From NCBI GenBank assembly GCA_021781115.1, contig JAJXXL010000316.1, positions 1 through 45,410 on the forward strand: DNA of 45,410 nt, in the 5' to 3' direction. The notes beneath the pieces were generated by a model. The model was given only the letters and a program-made list of their open reading frames with translations. It searched no databases and was not told the DNA's origin. Both the position numbers and the translations under genes were made by a program. The stretch comes from Planctomycetota bacterium (GTDB taxonomy: Bacteria > Planctomycetota > Planctomycetia > Planctomycetales > Planctomycetaceae). How positions within the stretch are numbered: position 1 is the stretch's first letter; every line of letters starts with the position of its first letter. Of this stretch, positions 29,300 to 39,730 are shown one piece after another.

Positions 29300-29586
29300 C
29301 CATGTGGCCCCTGCGAGAAGGGTAACGAATTTGCGAGGCGGCAAGAACCGCAGGCCGGCCGCTACGCCAAGGCCGGCGATTATCCAGGTTCCAACTTGCG
29401 GCAGAACGTATCGGCCAGTGCTTTGACAAGGCGCGACGCCGGCGCGCCCTGACTGACGGGCCGGAAAACTGCCGCGTGCGGATTATCGCCAGACCGCCAT
29501 TTGACGCAATACCAGATTTTTCGGGGCGTTGCGGCTGCCACGAGGCGCCCCGGCGACGACCGTTCGGGCGGGGCGGGAGGTTGGGT

Positions 29587-31650
29587 TCAGGCCGAAGAAC
29601 TGTCGGCGCCCGGGTGAAAGCCCGGTTTGTCGGGCGCTGTCGCGTCTGCCGGGGGCGTGAGCGCAATGGGCGTGGCGGCATGGGTGCCGGGCTTGATTTG
29701 CGGGGCGGTGGCGTGCTCGTCGATGATCCGTTGCAGTTGCGTCGAGTCCATCACTTCTTTTTCGAACAGCTCCTTTGCCAGGTGTTCGAGAACATCGCGG
29801 CGACCGGTCAGCACGTCGATGGCAGTTTTGGCGGCCTGATCGACGATGCGCTTGACTTCGAGGTCGATTTCGCGAAGCGTGTCTTCGCTGTGGGCATAAT
29901 CCTTGTTGGGCACATAGCCTGAGGGCACAAACGGCGAGCGCCCGCTGTCGCGATAGTTGACGCGGCCGAGTTTGGCGCTCATGCCGAACTCCATGACCAT
30001 GCGGCGGGCGATGTCGGTCACGCGTTCCAGGTCGTTCTGGGCGCCGGTCGAAATTTCCTGGTAAACGATCTGTTCGGCGGTAATGCCGCCCAGCAAAACG
30101 CAGATCCGGTGTTCGAGTTCGATTTGCGTGACAAGGTGCCGTTCATCGGCCGGTCGTTGCAGCGTGTAACCGAGTGCAGCCAGGCCGCGGGGAATGATGG
30201 AGATTTTGTGCACGGGGTCGGTGTGGGGCAGGCTGCACGCCACCAACGCGTGACCGCATTCATGATAGGCCACGCGCAGTTTTTCGTCGGGCGGAATGAT
30301 GCGGGTCTGCTTTTCGAGGCCGGCCACGACACGTTCGATGCCTTCTTCGAACTCGATCATCGTCACGCGGTTTTTGTTGTTGCGGGCGGCGAGCAGGGCC
30401 GCTTCGTTCACGAGGTTTGCGAGGTCGGCACCGACGAACCCGGGGGTCAGCTTGGCCAGGTACTTCAGGTCAACTTCTTCGTCCATCTTGATTTTGCCGA
30501 CGTGCACCTTGAGAATTGCCTCGCGGCCTTTGACGTCAGGACGGTCGACCAGAACATGGCGGTCAAACCGGCCGGGGCGCATCAGGGCGGGGTCGAGCGT
30601 TTCGGGGCGATTGGTGGCGCCCATGACGATCACGCTCTGGTCTGACGAAAAGCCGTCCATTTCGACGAGCAGCGCGTTCAGGGTTTGCTCGCGTTCGTCA
30701 TGGCCGCCCGGCATGCCGCTGCCGCGCACTTTGCCCAGCGCGTCGAGTTCGTCGATGAAAATGATGGCGGGCGACCGGGCCACCGCCTGGCTGAACATAT
30801 CCCGCACGCGGGCCGCCCCCACGCCCACGAACATTTCGACGAAGTCAGACCCCGACAGGCTGAAAAACGGCACGCCGGCCTCGCCTGCCACGGCCTTGGC
30901 CAGCAAGGTTTTGCCGGTTCCCGGCGGGCCGACAAGCAGCACGCCACGGGGAATTCTGCCGCCCAGGGCCTGGTATTTTCCCGGCGAGCGCAAAAACTCG
31001 ACGATTTCGCGGAGTTCTTCGACCGCTTCGTCGATTCCCGCGACCTGCTCGAACTTGATGTCGAGATCTTCCTGGGCGTGCATGCGACCGCGGCTGCGGC
31101 CGAAGGAAATCGCGCTGCCGGCCCCGCCCATGCGGCGGACCATGACGATGATGAAGATCAGCAACACCAGCGGAAACATATACAGCAACAGGTAGTTCAG
31201 CCACTCTGAAGGCGCGCGCTCGCCGCTGAAGTCGATTTCCTTTTCCTCGAGCAGCGGGGTCAGCGTGGCGATTGCCCCATGCAGCCCCACGATCGGAATC
31301 GTATGCGATTTCGTGGCGGCCGGCTTGGCATCTTTGGGGTGGTCGACACCGTCGGGGGCGTCTTGAAACGTGATGGCGCCGGGGCCGATCGTCAGCTTGA
31401 AGACGTTGTCTTTCGTATAGACCCCGCTCTTCAGGCCATGATAGAAATCGCTGAACAGAATTTCATTCGTGCCCCCGGTCCGCGCGCTGAACTGGTTGAC
31501 CAGCAGCACCAGAATGACGACCATCACGATATACCAGGGCAAATTGCTCGCGGGGCCTTTTTCGCCGCGCGGGCGAATTCTGTTTTGCGGGGGGCGACCT
31601 CCCGAATTTTGATCGGGAGGCGGGGGCGGAGTCTTGTCGGAACTGGACAT
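29587..31650 (-). CDS. ftsH: ATP-dependent zinc metalloprotease FtsH
   Basis: [61 protein letters not shown], zinc motif [11 protein letters not shown]. Confidence 0.98.
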   Translation of the reverse strand: MSSSDKTPPPPPDQNSGGRPPQNRIRPRGEKGPASNLPWYIVMVVILVLLVNQFSARTGGTNEILFSDFYHGLKSGVYTKDNVFKLTIGPGAITFQDAPDGVDHPKDAKPAATKSHTIPIVGLHGAIATLTPLLEEKEIDFSGERAPSEWLNYLLLYMFPLVLLIFIIVMVRRMGGAGSAISFGRSRGRMHAQEDLDIKFEQVAGIDEAVEELREIVEFLRSPGKYQALGGRIPRGVLLVGPPGTGKTLLAKAVAGEAGVPFFSLSGSDFVEMFVGVGAARVRDMFSQAVARSPAIIFIDELDALGKVRGSGMPGGHDEREQTLNALLVEMDGFSSDQSVIVMGATNRPETLDPALMRPGRFDRHVLVDRPDVKGREAILKVHVGKIKMDEEVDLKYLAKLTPGFVGADLANLVNEAALLAARNNKNRVTMIEFEEGIERVVAGLEKQTRIIPPDEKLRVAYHECGHALVACSLPHTDPVHKISIIPRGLAALGYTLQRPADERHLVTQIELEHRICVLLGGITAEQIVYQEISTGAQNDLERVTDIARRMVMEFGMSAKLGRVNYRDSGRSPFVPSGYVPNKDYAHSEDTLREIDLEVKRIVDQAAKTAIDVLTGRRDVLEHLAKELFEKEVMDSTQLQRIIDEHATAPQIKPGTHAATPIALTPPADATAPDKPGFHPGADSSSA

Positions 31651-31974
31651 GGCGCAGGAAGTTCTGCCAGGAAGGAACGGGGGGCGACGGTCAGCGGCGG
31701 GCCTGAAACAATTCGTGACGCAGCGAATGCAGGTTCTCCATCGAAACTGTATGATGATCGGCAGCGGGGGTCAACTCCGTTCGCGAATCGGCCCTATTCT
31801 GCAAGATGCGGCTTGCGGTCTATGGGGAAAGTTTCCTAAAATTCATGATCGTAACGGAAGTCGCGGCGGGCGCGCTTCACGCCGGTGGGCGGTTCGCCCG
31901 CACGGGGCCGCGGTGGCTGCGCTCGATTGACCGCTGCGGCGAGTACTGGCGTTCCTTGTTTCAACGTTCTCCAC

Positions 31975-33120
31975 ATGCAGCGGATCGCCGTACTGGGCTC
32001 GACGGGTTCCATCGGGACGAACTGTCTGGATGTGATCGCCGCCCTGCCCGACCAAATGGATTTGAGAAGCGTCACCGCGCACGCCCGGTGGGAGTCGCTG
32101 GGGACGCAAACGCGGCGGTTTGCCCCGCGGTGGGCGGTCGTCAGCGACCCGGCCCTGCGGCACGTGGTTTCGCGCGAGGCGTTTTCGCCGGCGACGGAAC
32201 TGCTGTTCGGCCCCGAAGGCATTGAACAGGTTGCCGGCGACCCCGAGGTGCACACCGTCGTGTCAGGCATTGTGGGCGCGGCGGGGTTGCGCGGCGCGTG
32301 GGTGGCGCTGGAGGCCGGCAAAAAGGTATGCTTTGCCAACAAGGAAACGCTCGTCGTGGCCGGGCCGCTCATGACCCGCCTGGCCCGGCGCACCGGCGCA
32401 CCGCTGATTCCCGTCGACAGCGAGCACAGCGCGATCTTTCAGGCGCTGCATTGCGGCCGGCGCTGCGAAGTTCGCCGGGTCGTTCTGACCTCAAGCGGCG
32501 GGCCGTTTCGCGGCTGGACCGACCAGCAGTTGCAAACCGTCACACCGGAAATGGCGCTGGCCCACCCGACCTGGAACATGGGCCGCAAGATCAGCATCGA
32601 CTCGGCAACGATGATGAACAAGGCGCTCGAGGTTGTCGAGGCGAAATGGCTGTTCGACCTGGAAATCGACCAGATCGAGGTCGTGGTTCACCCGCAGTCG
32701 ATCGTGCATTCGTTCGTTGAGTTCGTCGATGGTTCGGTCATTGCCCAACTTTCGCCGCCCGACATGAAGCTGCCCATTCAATACGCCCTGACCTACCCCG
32801 AGCGCGTGCCCGGCCCCAGCCCCCGGCTCGACTGGAGCCGCCGGTTTCAACTGGAGTTCGAGCCGCCCGATTTCGAGCGGTTTCCCGCGTTGCAACTGGG
32901 GTTTGAAACAGCCCGGCGGGGCGGAACGTGCGGGGCGGTGCTGAATGCCGCCAATGAGGCCGCCGTCGAGCGGTTTCTGGCGAATGACCTGAGTTTTTGC
33001 GACATTCCCCGCGCGTGCCGCGCGGTTCTCGATGCCCATACATTCGACCCGACGCCTACCTTGACGGACCTGATCCGGCAAGACGCCCGGGCTCGCGAGG
33101 AGATCAAACGGTGGAAATAA
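31975..33120 (+). CDS. dxr: 1-deoxy-D-xylulose-5-phosphate reductoisomerase
   Basis: MQRIAVLGSTGSIGTNCLDVI, LANKETLVVAGPL-type block (FANKETLVVAG), PVDSEHSAIFQAL, NMGRKISIDSATMMNKALEVVEA. Confidence 0.97.
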   Translation: MQRIAVLGSTGSIGTNCLDVIAALPDQMDLRSVTAHARWESLGTQTRRFAPRWAVVSDPALRHVVSREAFSPATELLFGPEGIEQVAGDPEVHTVVSGIVGAAGLRGAWVALEAGKKVCFANKETLVVAGPLMTRLARRTGAPLIPVDSEHSAIFQALHCGRRCEVRRVVLTSSGGPFRGWTDQQLQTVTPEMALAHPTWNMGRKISIDSATMMNKALEVVEAKWLFDLEIDQIEVVVHPQSIVHSFVEFVDGSVIAQLSPPDMKLPIQYALTYPERVPGPSPRLDWSRRFQLEFEPPDFERFPALQLGFETARRGGTCGAVLNAANEAAVERFLANDLSFCDIPRACRAVLDAHTFDPTPTLTDLIRQDARAREEIKRWK

Positions 33121-33161
33121 CTGCTTGTCTGTCGCTGCTGGCGGCCGGTTCACTCAACGGA

Positions 33162-35171
33162 ATGATGGTCGATCTGTCGCACATCATCGCCGTCGGGCTG
33201 GGGCTGGGGCTGGTGATTTTCATCCACGAACTGGGGCATTTCGCAGTTGCCAAGTGGTGCGGCGTGCGCGTCGAGCGGTTCAGCATCGGGTTTGGCCCCG
33301 TGCTGTGGCGGATCACGCGCGGCGAAACTGAATACGCGCTGTCGGCAATTCCGTTCGGCGGCTACGTCAAAATGCTGGGGCAGGACGACGCCGACCCCAG
33401 CCAGCTCGCCGATCAGAACATCGCCAAAGACCCCCGCTCGTATACTGCGAAAACCGTACCCCAGCGGATTGCCATCATTTCTGCCGGGGTGATCAACAAC
33501 CTCGTTTCGGCAGTGCTGTTTTTTATTATCGCGTTCATGTTCGGCGTACGGTACGAGCCGGCGATCGTCGGCTCGTCGATTCCTGGCATGCCCGCCTGGA
33601 TCAAGGGTTTGAGATTAGGCGACGAACTGACCCGCGTCGATGGCCGGTCTGACCGGCACCTGCGATTTCTGGATGTGCGGCAAGCCGTGGCGCTGTCGTC
33701 AGGCAAGGTCGAAATTGAAGGCCAGCGCGGCGGCAAGCCGTTTCGCGTTACGGTCGAACCGACAACCGACGGATTGTTGCCCACGATTGGCCTCGAACCA
33801 ATTCCTGCGCCCCGGCTAGCCGACCTCGAACGCCCCGACGCCAGCCCGACCATTCCCGGTTCGGCGGCGGCCGAGGCCCAGCCCCCGTTCAGGTCGGGCG
33901 ACGAAATCGTCGCCGTGGGCGATACGCCGGTGGCCGACTTTGCCCAATTGAGCAACATCCTGGCGCGGCGCCGCGACGAAACGGTCGAGGTTTCGGTCCG
34001 CCGCAAGGGCCAGCCGGCCGATGCGGCCCCGATGCGAATTACGGTTGCGCGGAACCCGTTTCGTACGCTTGGGCTGAAGATGGACATCGGCAAGATTTCG
34101 GCGATTCAGGATGATTCTCCGGCGGCCCGCAAAGGGTTGCAGGTTGGCGACAAGATTACCCACGTGATTGTCAAAGGGAAGGAATACCCGGTGGGCAATG
34201 AGCTTGACCCGCTGCGGTTGCCCGATTTCATTGCCGAGCACCACGGCCAGGAAATTACGTTGCGCGTCAAGCGCGAAAAGACGGGCGGCGAAACCGTCAA
34301 GGCCGAGGTGACGCTTGTACCCGATGACCGCCCCGGCTGGAGCGACAAGCCGTTTATGGACGATGCCCCGCTGACAATTCCGGCGATTGGCGTCGCCTGC
34401 CACGTGCTGCATCACGTGCTCAAGGTCGAACCGGGCAGCCCGGCCGACGGAAAAATTCACGAAAATGACAATCTCCTCAAACTCGAATTTCTGCCCGCCG
34501 ACGAGGCGGCCGAAACCGCCGTGGCGCCGAAGAACGACGCCGCCCGCAAGGATGACGCGCTCCTCTTCGGAGAGACCAAACGGAATTGGCCAATGGCGGT
34601 CTGGTACATGCAAAGCACTGCACCGATGAAGGTGCGGCTGACCGTCAAGTCGCAAGGCTCTTCGACCGAGCGTACGGAAGTCATGGTTCCCCAGCCCGCG
34701 GCCGACTGGAATCTGCCGATGCGCGGGTTGATCGTGCAACAACTATTGCGGCTGCGAAAGGCCGAAAACATCGGCGAGGCGGTCGTGCTCGGGTTCCGGC
34801 ACACCCGCGATTCGGTCATTGACATGTGGCTCACGATTCGCAGCCTGGCTTCGGGCCGCATTTCGCCCAAGGTGCTGGGCGGCCCCGTGGCGATCGCCCA
34901 GGCGGCGTACCTGTTTTCCAAACGCGGCATTCCGGAATTGATCCTCTTTCTGGGCATGCTCAGCGTGAACCTGGCCGTGCTGAATTTCCTGCCGATCCCT
35001 GTGCTTGATGGAGGCCATTTCGTGTTTCTGTGCTGGGAAGGTATTTCTGGAAAGCCGCCCAGCGAACGCGTCGTGCTCACGGCGAATTACGTGGGCTTGG
35101 CCCTCGTCGGGTTGCTCATGGTCAGCGTGCTTTCGCTCGACTTCTATCGCGTGTTCACCGGCGGCCATTGA
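33162..35171 (+). CDS. rseP: RseP-type site-2 metalloprotease with PDZ domains
   Basis: LVIFIHELGHFAVAKWCGVRVERFSIGFGPVL...FGGYVKMLGQDD, NLAVLNFLPIPVLDGGHFVFL. Alternative GTG start at 33111 overlaps the end of dxr. Confidence 0.93.
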   Translation: MMVDLSHIIAVGLGLGLVIFIHELGHFAVAKWCGVRVERFSIGFGPVLWRITRGETEYALSAIPFGGYVKMLGQDDADPSQLADQNIAKDPRSYTAKTVPQRIAIISAGVINNLVSAVLFFIIAFMFGVRYEPAIVGSSIPGMPAWIKGLRLGDELTRVDGRSDRHLRFLDVRQAVALSSGKVEIEGQRGGKPFRVTVEPTTDGLLPTIGLEPIPAPRLADLERPDASPTIPGSAAAEAQPPFRSGDEIVAVGDTPVADFAQLSNILARRRDETVEVSVRRKGQPADAAPMRITVARNPFRTLGLKMDIGKISAIQDDSPAARKGLQVGDKITHVIVKGKEYPVGNELDPLRLPDFIAEHHGQEITLRVKREKTGGETVKAEVTLVPDDRPGWSDKPFMDDAPLTIPAIGVACHVLHHVLKVEPGSPADGKIHENDNLLKLEFLPADEAAETAVAPKNDAARKDDALLFGETKRNWPMAVWYMQSTAPMKVRLTVKSQGSSTERTEVMVPQPAADWNLPMRGLIVQQLLRLRKAENIGEAVVLGFRHTRDSVIDMWLTIRSLASGRISPKVLGGPVAIAQAAYLFSKRGIPELILFLGMLSVNLAVLNFLPIPVLDGGHFVFLCWEGISGKPPSERVVLTANYVGLALVGLLMVSVLSLDFYRVFTGGH

Positions 35172-35290
35172 GCGCCCCCGGCTTGGTATTTAAGATCGCA
35201 GGCCGCCGGGTGGCCAACTTATGCCGCGAGCGCCCGTAGGCCAGACCTGCGGGCCGCGTTGGCCTGACACGTTCAGCAAGGTCGATTCCA

Positions 35291-35716
35291 ATGGCCGGCA
35301 ATTGGCAGCGCAGGTCGGGCGACAAGGCGGTTGGCTGGCTGGCCACCTGCCTGGTGATTGTCGGCGGCGGGCTGGCCTGCACGTTCGTCATTTCGTCGAG
35401 CAGCCCTGACCCGCGCGAGTCGTTCTGGATTTGCGGTGGCAGCTTGGCAGGCGTTGTAGTGCTCATCTGGCTATTGCGGGAAAAGCCGGCTGAAAACGCG
35501 GCCGCGGTGCCGTTTTCGTGGCTGCGCCGCCGAACCCGCCGGGTTACGCAGTACCGCATTGGCAAGCGAAACCCGCACCCGCCGGCGGCGCCACCGCAAC
35601 CGCCCGACGCCCGGCAGATTCGCGAATTGCAGCAGCACCGCAGCACCTGGGTGCCCTCGCCGGCAAACATGTGCGCCCCGAAACCCGACGCCGGCAGCGA
35701 TAGCCCACAAACGTGA
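35291..35716 (+). CDS. Small hypothetical membrane protein
   Basis: Two TM helices (AVGWLATCLVIVGGGLACTFVIS; FWICGGSLAGVVVLIWLL) and an Arg/Pro-rich tail. Confidence 0.45.
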   Translation: MAGNWQRRSGDKAVGWLATCLVIVGGGLACTFVISSSSPDPRESFWICGGSLAGVVVLIWLLREKPAENAAAVPFSWLRRRTRRVTQYRIGKRNPHPPAAPPQPPDARQIRELQQHRSTWVPSPANMCAPKPDAGSDSPQT

Positions 35717-35813
35717 GCATGTTTTGTTATAATCTTGCCATGAAAACCGCGGTCGCGCAGGCCGCCGGGCACTGACAACACACAACCGGTTGGGCATCAA
35801 GGAGTTCGAGACC

Positions 35814-36662
35814 ATGTCGTATTTCATTGACCCGCACGTGCACATGATTTCCCGTGTGACTGACGACTACGAGCGCATGGCCCGCATGGGTTGCGTGGCG
35901 GTCAGCGAGCCGGCGTTTTGGGCCGGGTTCGACCGCGGCTCCGTCGAAAGCTTTCGCGATTATTTCCGGCAGCTCACCGAGTTTGAACCGACGCGGGCGG
36001 CCTGGTCGGGCGTGCAGCATTACACCTGGCTGTGCATTAACGCCAAGGAGGCCGAAAACGTCGCCTTGTCGCGCGAGGTGATTTCGATCATTCCCGAGTT
36101 TCTCGACAAGCCCAACGTGCTGGGGATCGGCGAGATCGGGCTCAACAAAAACACCCGCAACGAGGCGACGATCTTTCGCGAACATTTGCAACTCGCCCTG
36201 AAAACCCGGGAATTGGTACTGATTCATACGCCGCACCTCAAAGATAAATATAAAGGCACGCGAATGATCGTCGACATGTTGCTTGAAGACGAGCGCGTCG
36301 AGCCCCAACGGGTGCTGATTGACCACGTCGAAGAACATACAGTGCGGCTGGCCCGCGACGCCGGCTTCTGGTGCGCCATGACGCTGTACCCGCTGACGAA
36401 ATGCACCCCGGCCCGCGCGGCCGACATCATTGAACAGTACGGCGACGACCAGATCATGGTGAATTCCGCGGGCGATTGGGGGCCGTCGAACCCGGTGGCC
36501 GTTCCTGATTTCATCATGGAATTGCGCAAACGCGGCTACGCCGAATCGAGAATCCGGAAAATTGTTTACGAAAACCCCCTCGAGTTCTTCCGCCAGGCCA
36601 GGAATTTCAAATTTCAGCCCCCCGACACCATACCCGATGGAGAATTGTTGCCGAGCAGGTAA
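35814..36662 (+). CDS. TatD-family metal-dependent hydrolase, EboB-like
   Basis: MSYFIDPHVHMISRVTDDYERMARMGCVAVSEPAFWAGFDRGS, NVLGIGEIGLNKNTRNE, LIHTPHLKDKYKGTRMIVDMLLED, VLIDHVEEHTVRLA. The ORF also allows a start at 35790. Confidence 0.85.
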   Translation: MSYFIDPHVHMISRVTDDYERMARMGCVAVSEPAFWAGFDRGSVESFRDYFRQLTEFEPTRAAWSGVQHYTWLCINAKEAENVALSREVISIIPEFLDKPNVLGIGEIGLNKNTRNEATIFREHLQLALKTRELVLIHTPHLKDKYKGTRMIVDMLLEDERVEPQRVLIDHVEEHTVRLARDAGFWCAMTLYPLTKCTPARAADIIEQYGDDQIMVNSAGDWGPSNPVAVPDFIMELRKRGYAESRIRKIVYENPLEFFRQARNFKFQPPDTIPDGELLPSR

Positions 36663-36871
36663 GATCTGCGGCCTGCCTGAACACCGCGCCGCAACTTGAG
36701 GAGGTTCGGTGCCGGCCTGCGAATTGGGGACCATGGGGGCGGCACGGCGGGTGAAAACCGGGCGAGCGGCAAGGTTGCCCCGACGAAAAACCGCGTGGAC
36801 TCGATTTTTTTCACTTGCAACAGATGCCGCGCCTGATATATTGGTCGATTCGATCAATCGGAGATTGGCCC

Positions 36872-36943
36872 GCTAGCGTAGCTCAACGGTAGAGCTCCGG
36901 TTTTGTAAACCGGAGGTTGTGGGTTCGATTCCCACCGCTAGCT
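36872..36943 (+). tRNA. tRNA-Thr (anticodon TGT)
   Basis: Acceptor gctagcg/cgctagc, loop TTTGTAA, T-arm gtgggttcgattcccac. Confidence 0.95.
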
Positions 36944-37032
36944 CCCGGGATGTGCATCGGGCGACGTCTTCGCCTTCCCCCCCCGCCAGCGTCAGTGGGA
37001 TATGTGTACGAACGATATGGCGCATCTGACAC

Positions 37033-37114
37033 GGGGGTGTTCCAGAGTGGTCAAATGGACCAGACTGTAAATCTGGTGGCCCTGCCTTCGTAGGTTCGAA
37101 TCCTACCGCCCCCA
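37033..37114 (+). tRNA. tRNA-Tyr (anticodon GTA), long variable arm
   Basis: Acceptor gggggtg/cgccccc, stem ccaga-CTGTAAA-tctgg, T-arm taggttcgaatccta. Confidence 0.95.
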
Positions 37115-37285
37115 ATGGATTGACTGCCACGGGTATGCTCTGTGGCAGTTTTTCAAAATACGGCACTTTTTTTCAGTTTGGCGGCTCACGGGTGAGCAGC
37201 CGGTCGTCATCACAACATTATTGGAGATTTCGCTGAACGGATTGCGGCAACAAGCCGTTGTCGGCCTTGCAGTTGGCTGTTCGAT

Positions 37286-37356
37286 GCGGGCGTAGCTCAA
37301 TGGTAGAGTTCCAGCCTTCCAAGCTGGCCACGTGGGTTCGATTCCCATCGCCCGCT
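37286..37356 (+). tRNA. tRNA-Gly (anticodon TCC)
   Basis: Acceptor gcgggcg/cgcccgc, stem ccagc-CTTCCAA-gctgg, T-arm gtgggttcgattcccat. Confidence 0.95.
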
Positions 37357-37493
37357 TTGCCGGAGTCGAGGATTCCGGAAAAAATGAACGACGATTGGTG
37401 AACACGCTGGCAACTTGGGCCGATGTTGGTTATCCTGCTGAGCTTCGGGATGCCTCAGCTTCAGCCGTTGGCGAGCGCCCTTGCAGGCGAGAC

Positions 37494-37566
<73 letters not shown>

Positions 37567-37585
37567 TTTTTGACGCGGCTGGCAC

Positions 37586-37650
37586 AACGTCGCACCGTGA
37601 AACGTCGCATTGTGAAACGTCGCATTGTGAAACGTCGCATTGTGAAACGT
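37586..37650. repeat. 15-bp tandem repeat, ~4.3 copies, in the tRNA-Thr/tuf intergenic region
   Basis: aacgtcgcaccgtga followed by three identical aacgtcgcattgtga units and a partial aacgt. Confidence 0.95.
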
Positions 37651-37923
37651 AGTACGGTGGTCGGGGTGTCGCACGGGTGTGGCTGCCGGGTTTTGCGTGG
37701 TTTGGGTGAGGATGATCTGCGTCTGATTCGTCAAGTTGGCCCGAAAAGCTGGTTCAGGGAACTGGTTCAGGATTGTCGCCCCGCTGCAGGGAATGCCCGG
37801 GTTCGTTGATTGCGATGCATGGTACCGCCGGGGGCGATTGCTTTCCGTTGCGGGTCAGAATTTTCACGACGGCGAGTCAAGCCGCTCGCATTTAACAGGT
37901 TTTGATTCATTTAGGGAGACAAG

Positions 37924-39123
37924 ATGGCTAAGGATGTTTTCGTTCGTACCAAGCCCCACGTCAATGTTGGTACCATCGGTCACATCGATCACGGGAAGAC
38001 CACGCTGACGGCGGCGCTCCTGGCGACGCAATCGGCCAAGGGCATGGCCAAGCTGAAGAGCTACGCCGACATTGCCAAGGGCGGTACCGTGCGCGACGAA
38101 ACCAAAACGGTGACGATCGCGGTCAGTCACGTCGAATATGAATCGGAAAAGCGGCACTACGCCCACATCGACTGCCCCGGCCACGCCGACTATATCAAGA
38201 ACATGATCACGGGCGCCGCCCAGATGGACGGCGCGATCCTTGTCGTTTCTGCCGCCGACGGCCCCATGCCCCAGACGCGCGAGCACATTCTGCTGGCCCG
38301 CCAGGTCGATGTGCCAGCCCTGGTCGTATTTCTGAATAAGTGCGATCTGGTCGACGACGAAGAGTTGCTCGAACTGGTTGAACTTGAAGTCCGCGATCTG
38401 CTGAACAAGTACGGCTTTCCGGGCGACGACATTCCCATTATTCGTGGCAACGCCAAGGCGGCCCTCGAAGGCATGGGCAAGGATCCCAAGGCGGCGCAGT
38501 GCATTTACAACCTGCTCGAAGCGCTGGATAAGCATATTCCCGACCCCGTGCGCATCGTCGACAAGCCCATGATCATGGCCGTCGAAGACGTGTTTTCGAT
38601 CAAGGGTCGCGGTACGGTGGCGACCGGTCGTATCGAGCAGGGCATCGTGCACGTCGGCGACAAGCTCGAAGTTGTCGGCTTGAAGCCGACGCGCGACACG
38701 GTTTGCACCGGCGTCGAAATGTTCAATAAGACCCTCGAACAGGGCGAGGCCGGCGACAACGTCGGGCTGTTGCTCCGCGGGATCGAACGCGAAGACATCG
38801 AACGCGGCCAGGTCTTGTGCAAGCCCGGCGCCATCAAGCCGCACACCAAGTTCCTGGGTGAAGTGTACGTGCTCAGCAAGGAAGAAGGCGGGCGGCATAC
38901 GCCGTTTTTCAGCGGCTATCGCCCGCAGTTTTATTTCCGAACGACAGACGTGACCGGTACGACGAAACTCATGGGCGGCGCCGACATGTGCATGCCCGGC
39001 GATAACGTCAGTCTGGAGGTCGAGTTGGGCCAGCCGATCGCCATGCACGACGGCAGCCGCTTCGCTATTCGCGAAGGTGGCAAGACCGTCGGGTCGGGCG
39101 TCGTGACGAAGGTGCTTGAGTAG
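37924..39123 (+). CDS. tuf: Translation elongation factor Tu
   Basis: [74 protein letters not shown]. Confidence 0.98.
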   Translation: MAKDVFVRTKPHVNVGTIGHIDHGKTTLTAALLATQSAKGMAKLKSYADIAKGGTVRDETKTVTIAVSHVEYESEKRHYAHIDCPGHADYIKNMITGAAQMDGAILVVSAADGPMPQTREHILLARQVDVPALVVFLNKCDLVDDEELLELVELEVRDLLNKYGFPGDDIPIIRGNAKAALEGMGKDPKAAQCIYNLLEALDKHIPDPVRIVDKPMIMAVEDVFSIKGRGTVATGRIEQGIVHVGDKLEVVGLKPTRDTVCTGVEMFNKTLEQGEAGDNVGLLLRGIEREDIERGQVLCKPGAIKPHTKFLGEVYVLSKEEGGRHTPFFSGYRPQFYFRTTDVTGTTKLMGGADMCMPGDNVSLEVELGQPIAMHDGSRFAIREGGKTVGSGVVTKVLE

Positions 39124-39272
39124 CCGCTGTTTCGTGAGCCTGGCCGCGCGGTGCCGGTTTGCTATCGGGTTCGCGGTGCGGCATGGTTGACGGTTCAATT
39201 TTCATGGTGTTTCACCTCCCGCCCTCTGGTTCAAGGGGGTGGGAGTGTGCCTTTTTCAACTGAGGTGGTGCG

Positions 39273-39428
39273 ATGGCCCGCGAATATGTCTGGCTGGAAT
39301 GCACGGAATCGGGTCAGAGGAATTATCGTACGTCCAAGGAAACCCGCGGCACGGAACGGCTGGAACTGAAAAAATACTGCCCCAAGCTCCGCCGCCACAC
39401 CTTGCACAAGGAATCGCGGAAGAAGTAA
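39273..39428 (+). CDS. rpmG: 50S ribosomal protein L33 (51 aa, absent from the supplied ORF list)
   Basis: [51 protein letters not shown], between tuf and tRNA-Trp. Confidence 0.95.
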   Translation: MAREYVWLECTESGQRNYRTSKETRGTERLELKKYCPKLRRHTLHKESRKK

Positions 39429-39610
39429 ACCGCCGTGTGTGCGTGGCGGCCGAATGCCGTGCTGGCCGCGTGCACGCGGTCGTTTGTTCGTCGCTTCGCC
39501 GTCAGCACAGGCTGGCGGGGCGACGCTCAGGCGGCATGACAGTCGCCTGGGCAGGTGCAATGGTTTCGGTCAGGTTCAGGTGATCTCCGCGCCCGCGGGA
39601 AATTTGGCTT

Positions 39611-39682
39611 ACGGGCGTAGCTCAATGGCAGAGCATCGGATTCCAAATCCGACGGTTGGGGGTTCGAGTCCCTCCGCCCGTG
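39611..39682 (+). tRNA. tRNA-Trp (anticodon CCA)
   Basis: Acceptor acgggcg/cgcccgt, stem tcgga-TTCCAAA-tccga, T-arm gggggttcgagtccctc. Confidence 0.95.
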
Positions 39683-39730
39683 CTTGTTGTTCACGATGAG
39701 GCGGTGGTCTCGTCACAGGGACGGAGATGT

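Noticed and set aside
35727-36857. 376-aa minus-strand ORF opposite the TatD hydrolase
   Set aside because: Antisense of a well-supported CDS with no recognisable domain.
37586-37650. CRISPR-like repeat array
   Set aside because: Units are 15 bp, contiguous with no spacers and no cas genes nearby; it is a simple tandem repeat.
37864-39198. 444-aa minus-strand ORF opposite tuf
   Set aside because: Complete overlap with the unmistakable tuf gene; composition is a typical antisense shadow ORF in GC-rich DNA.
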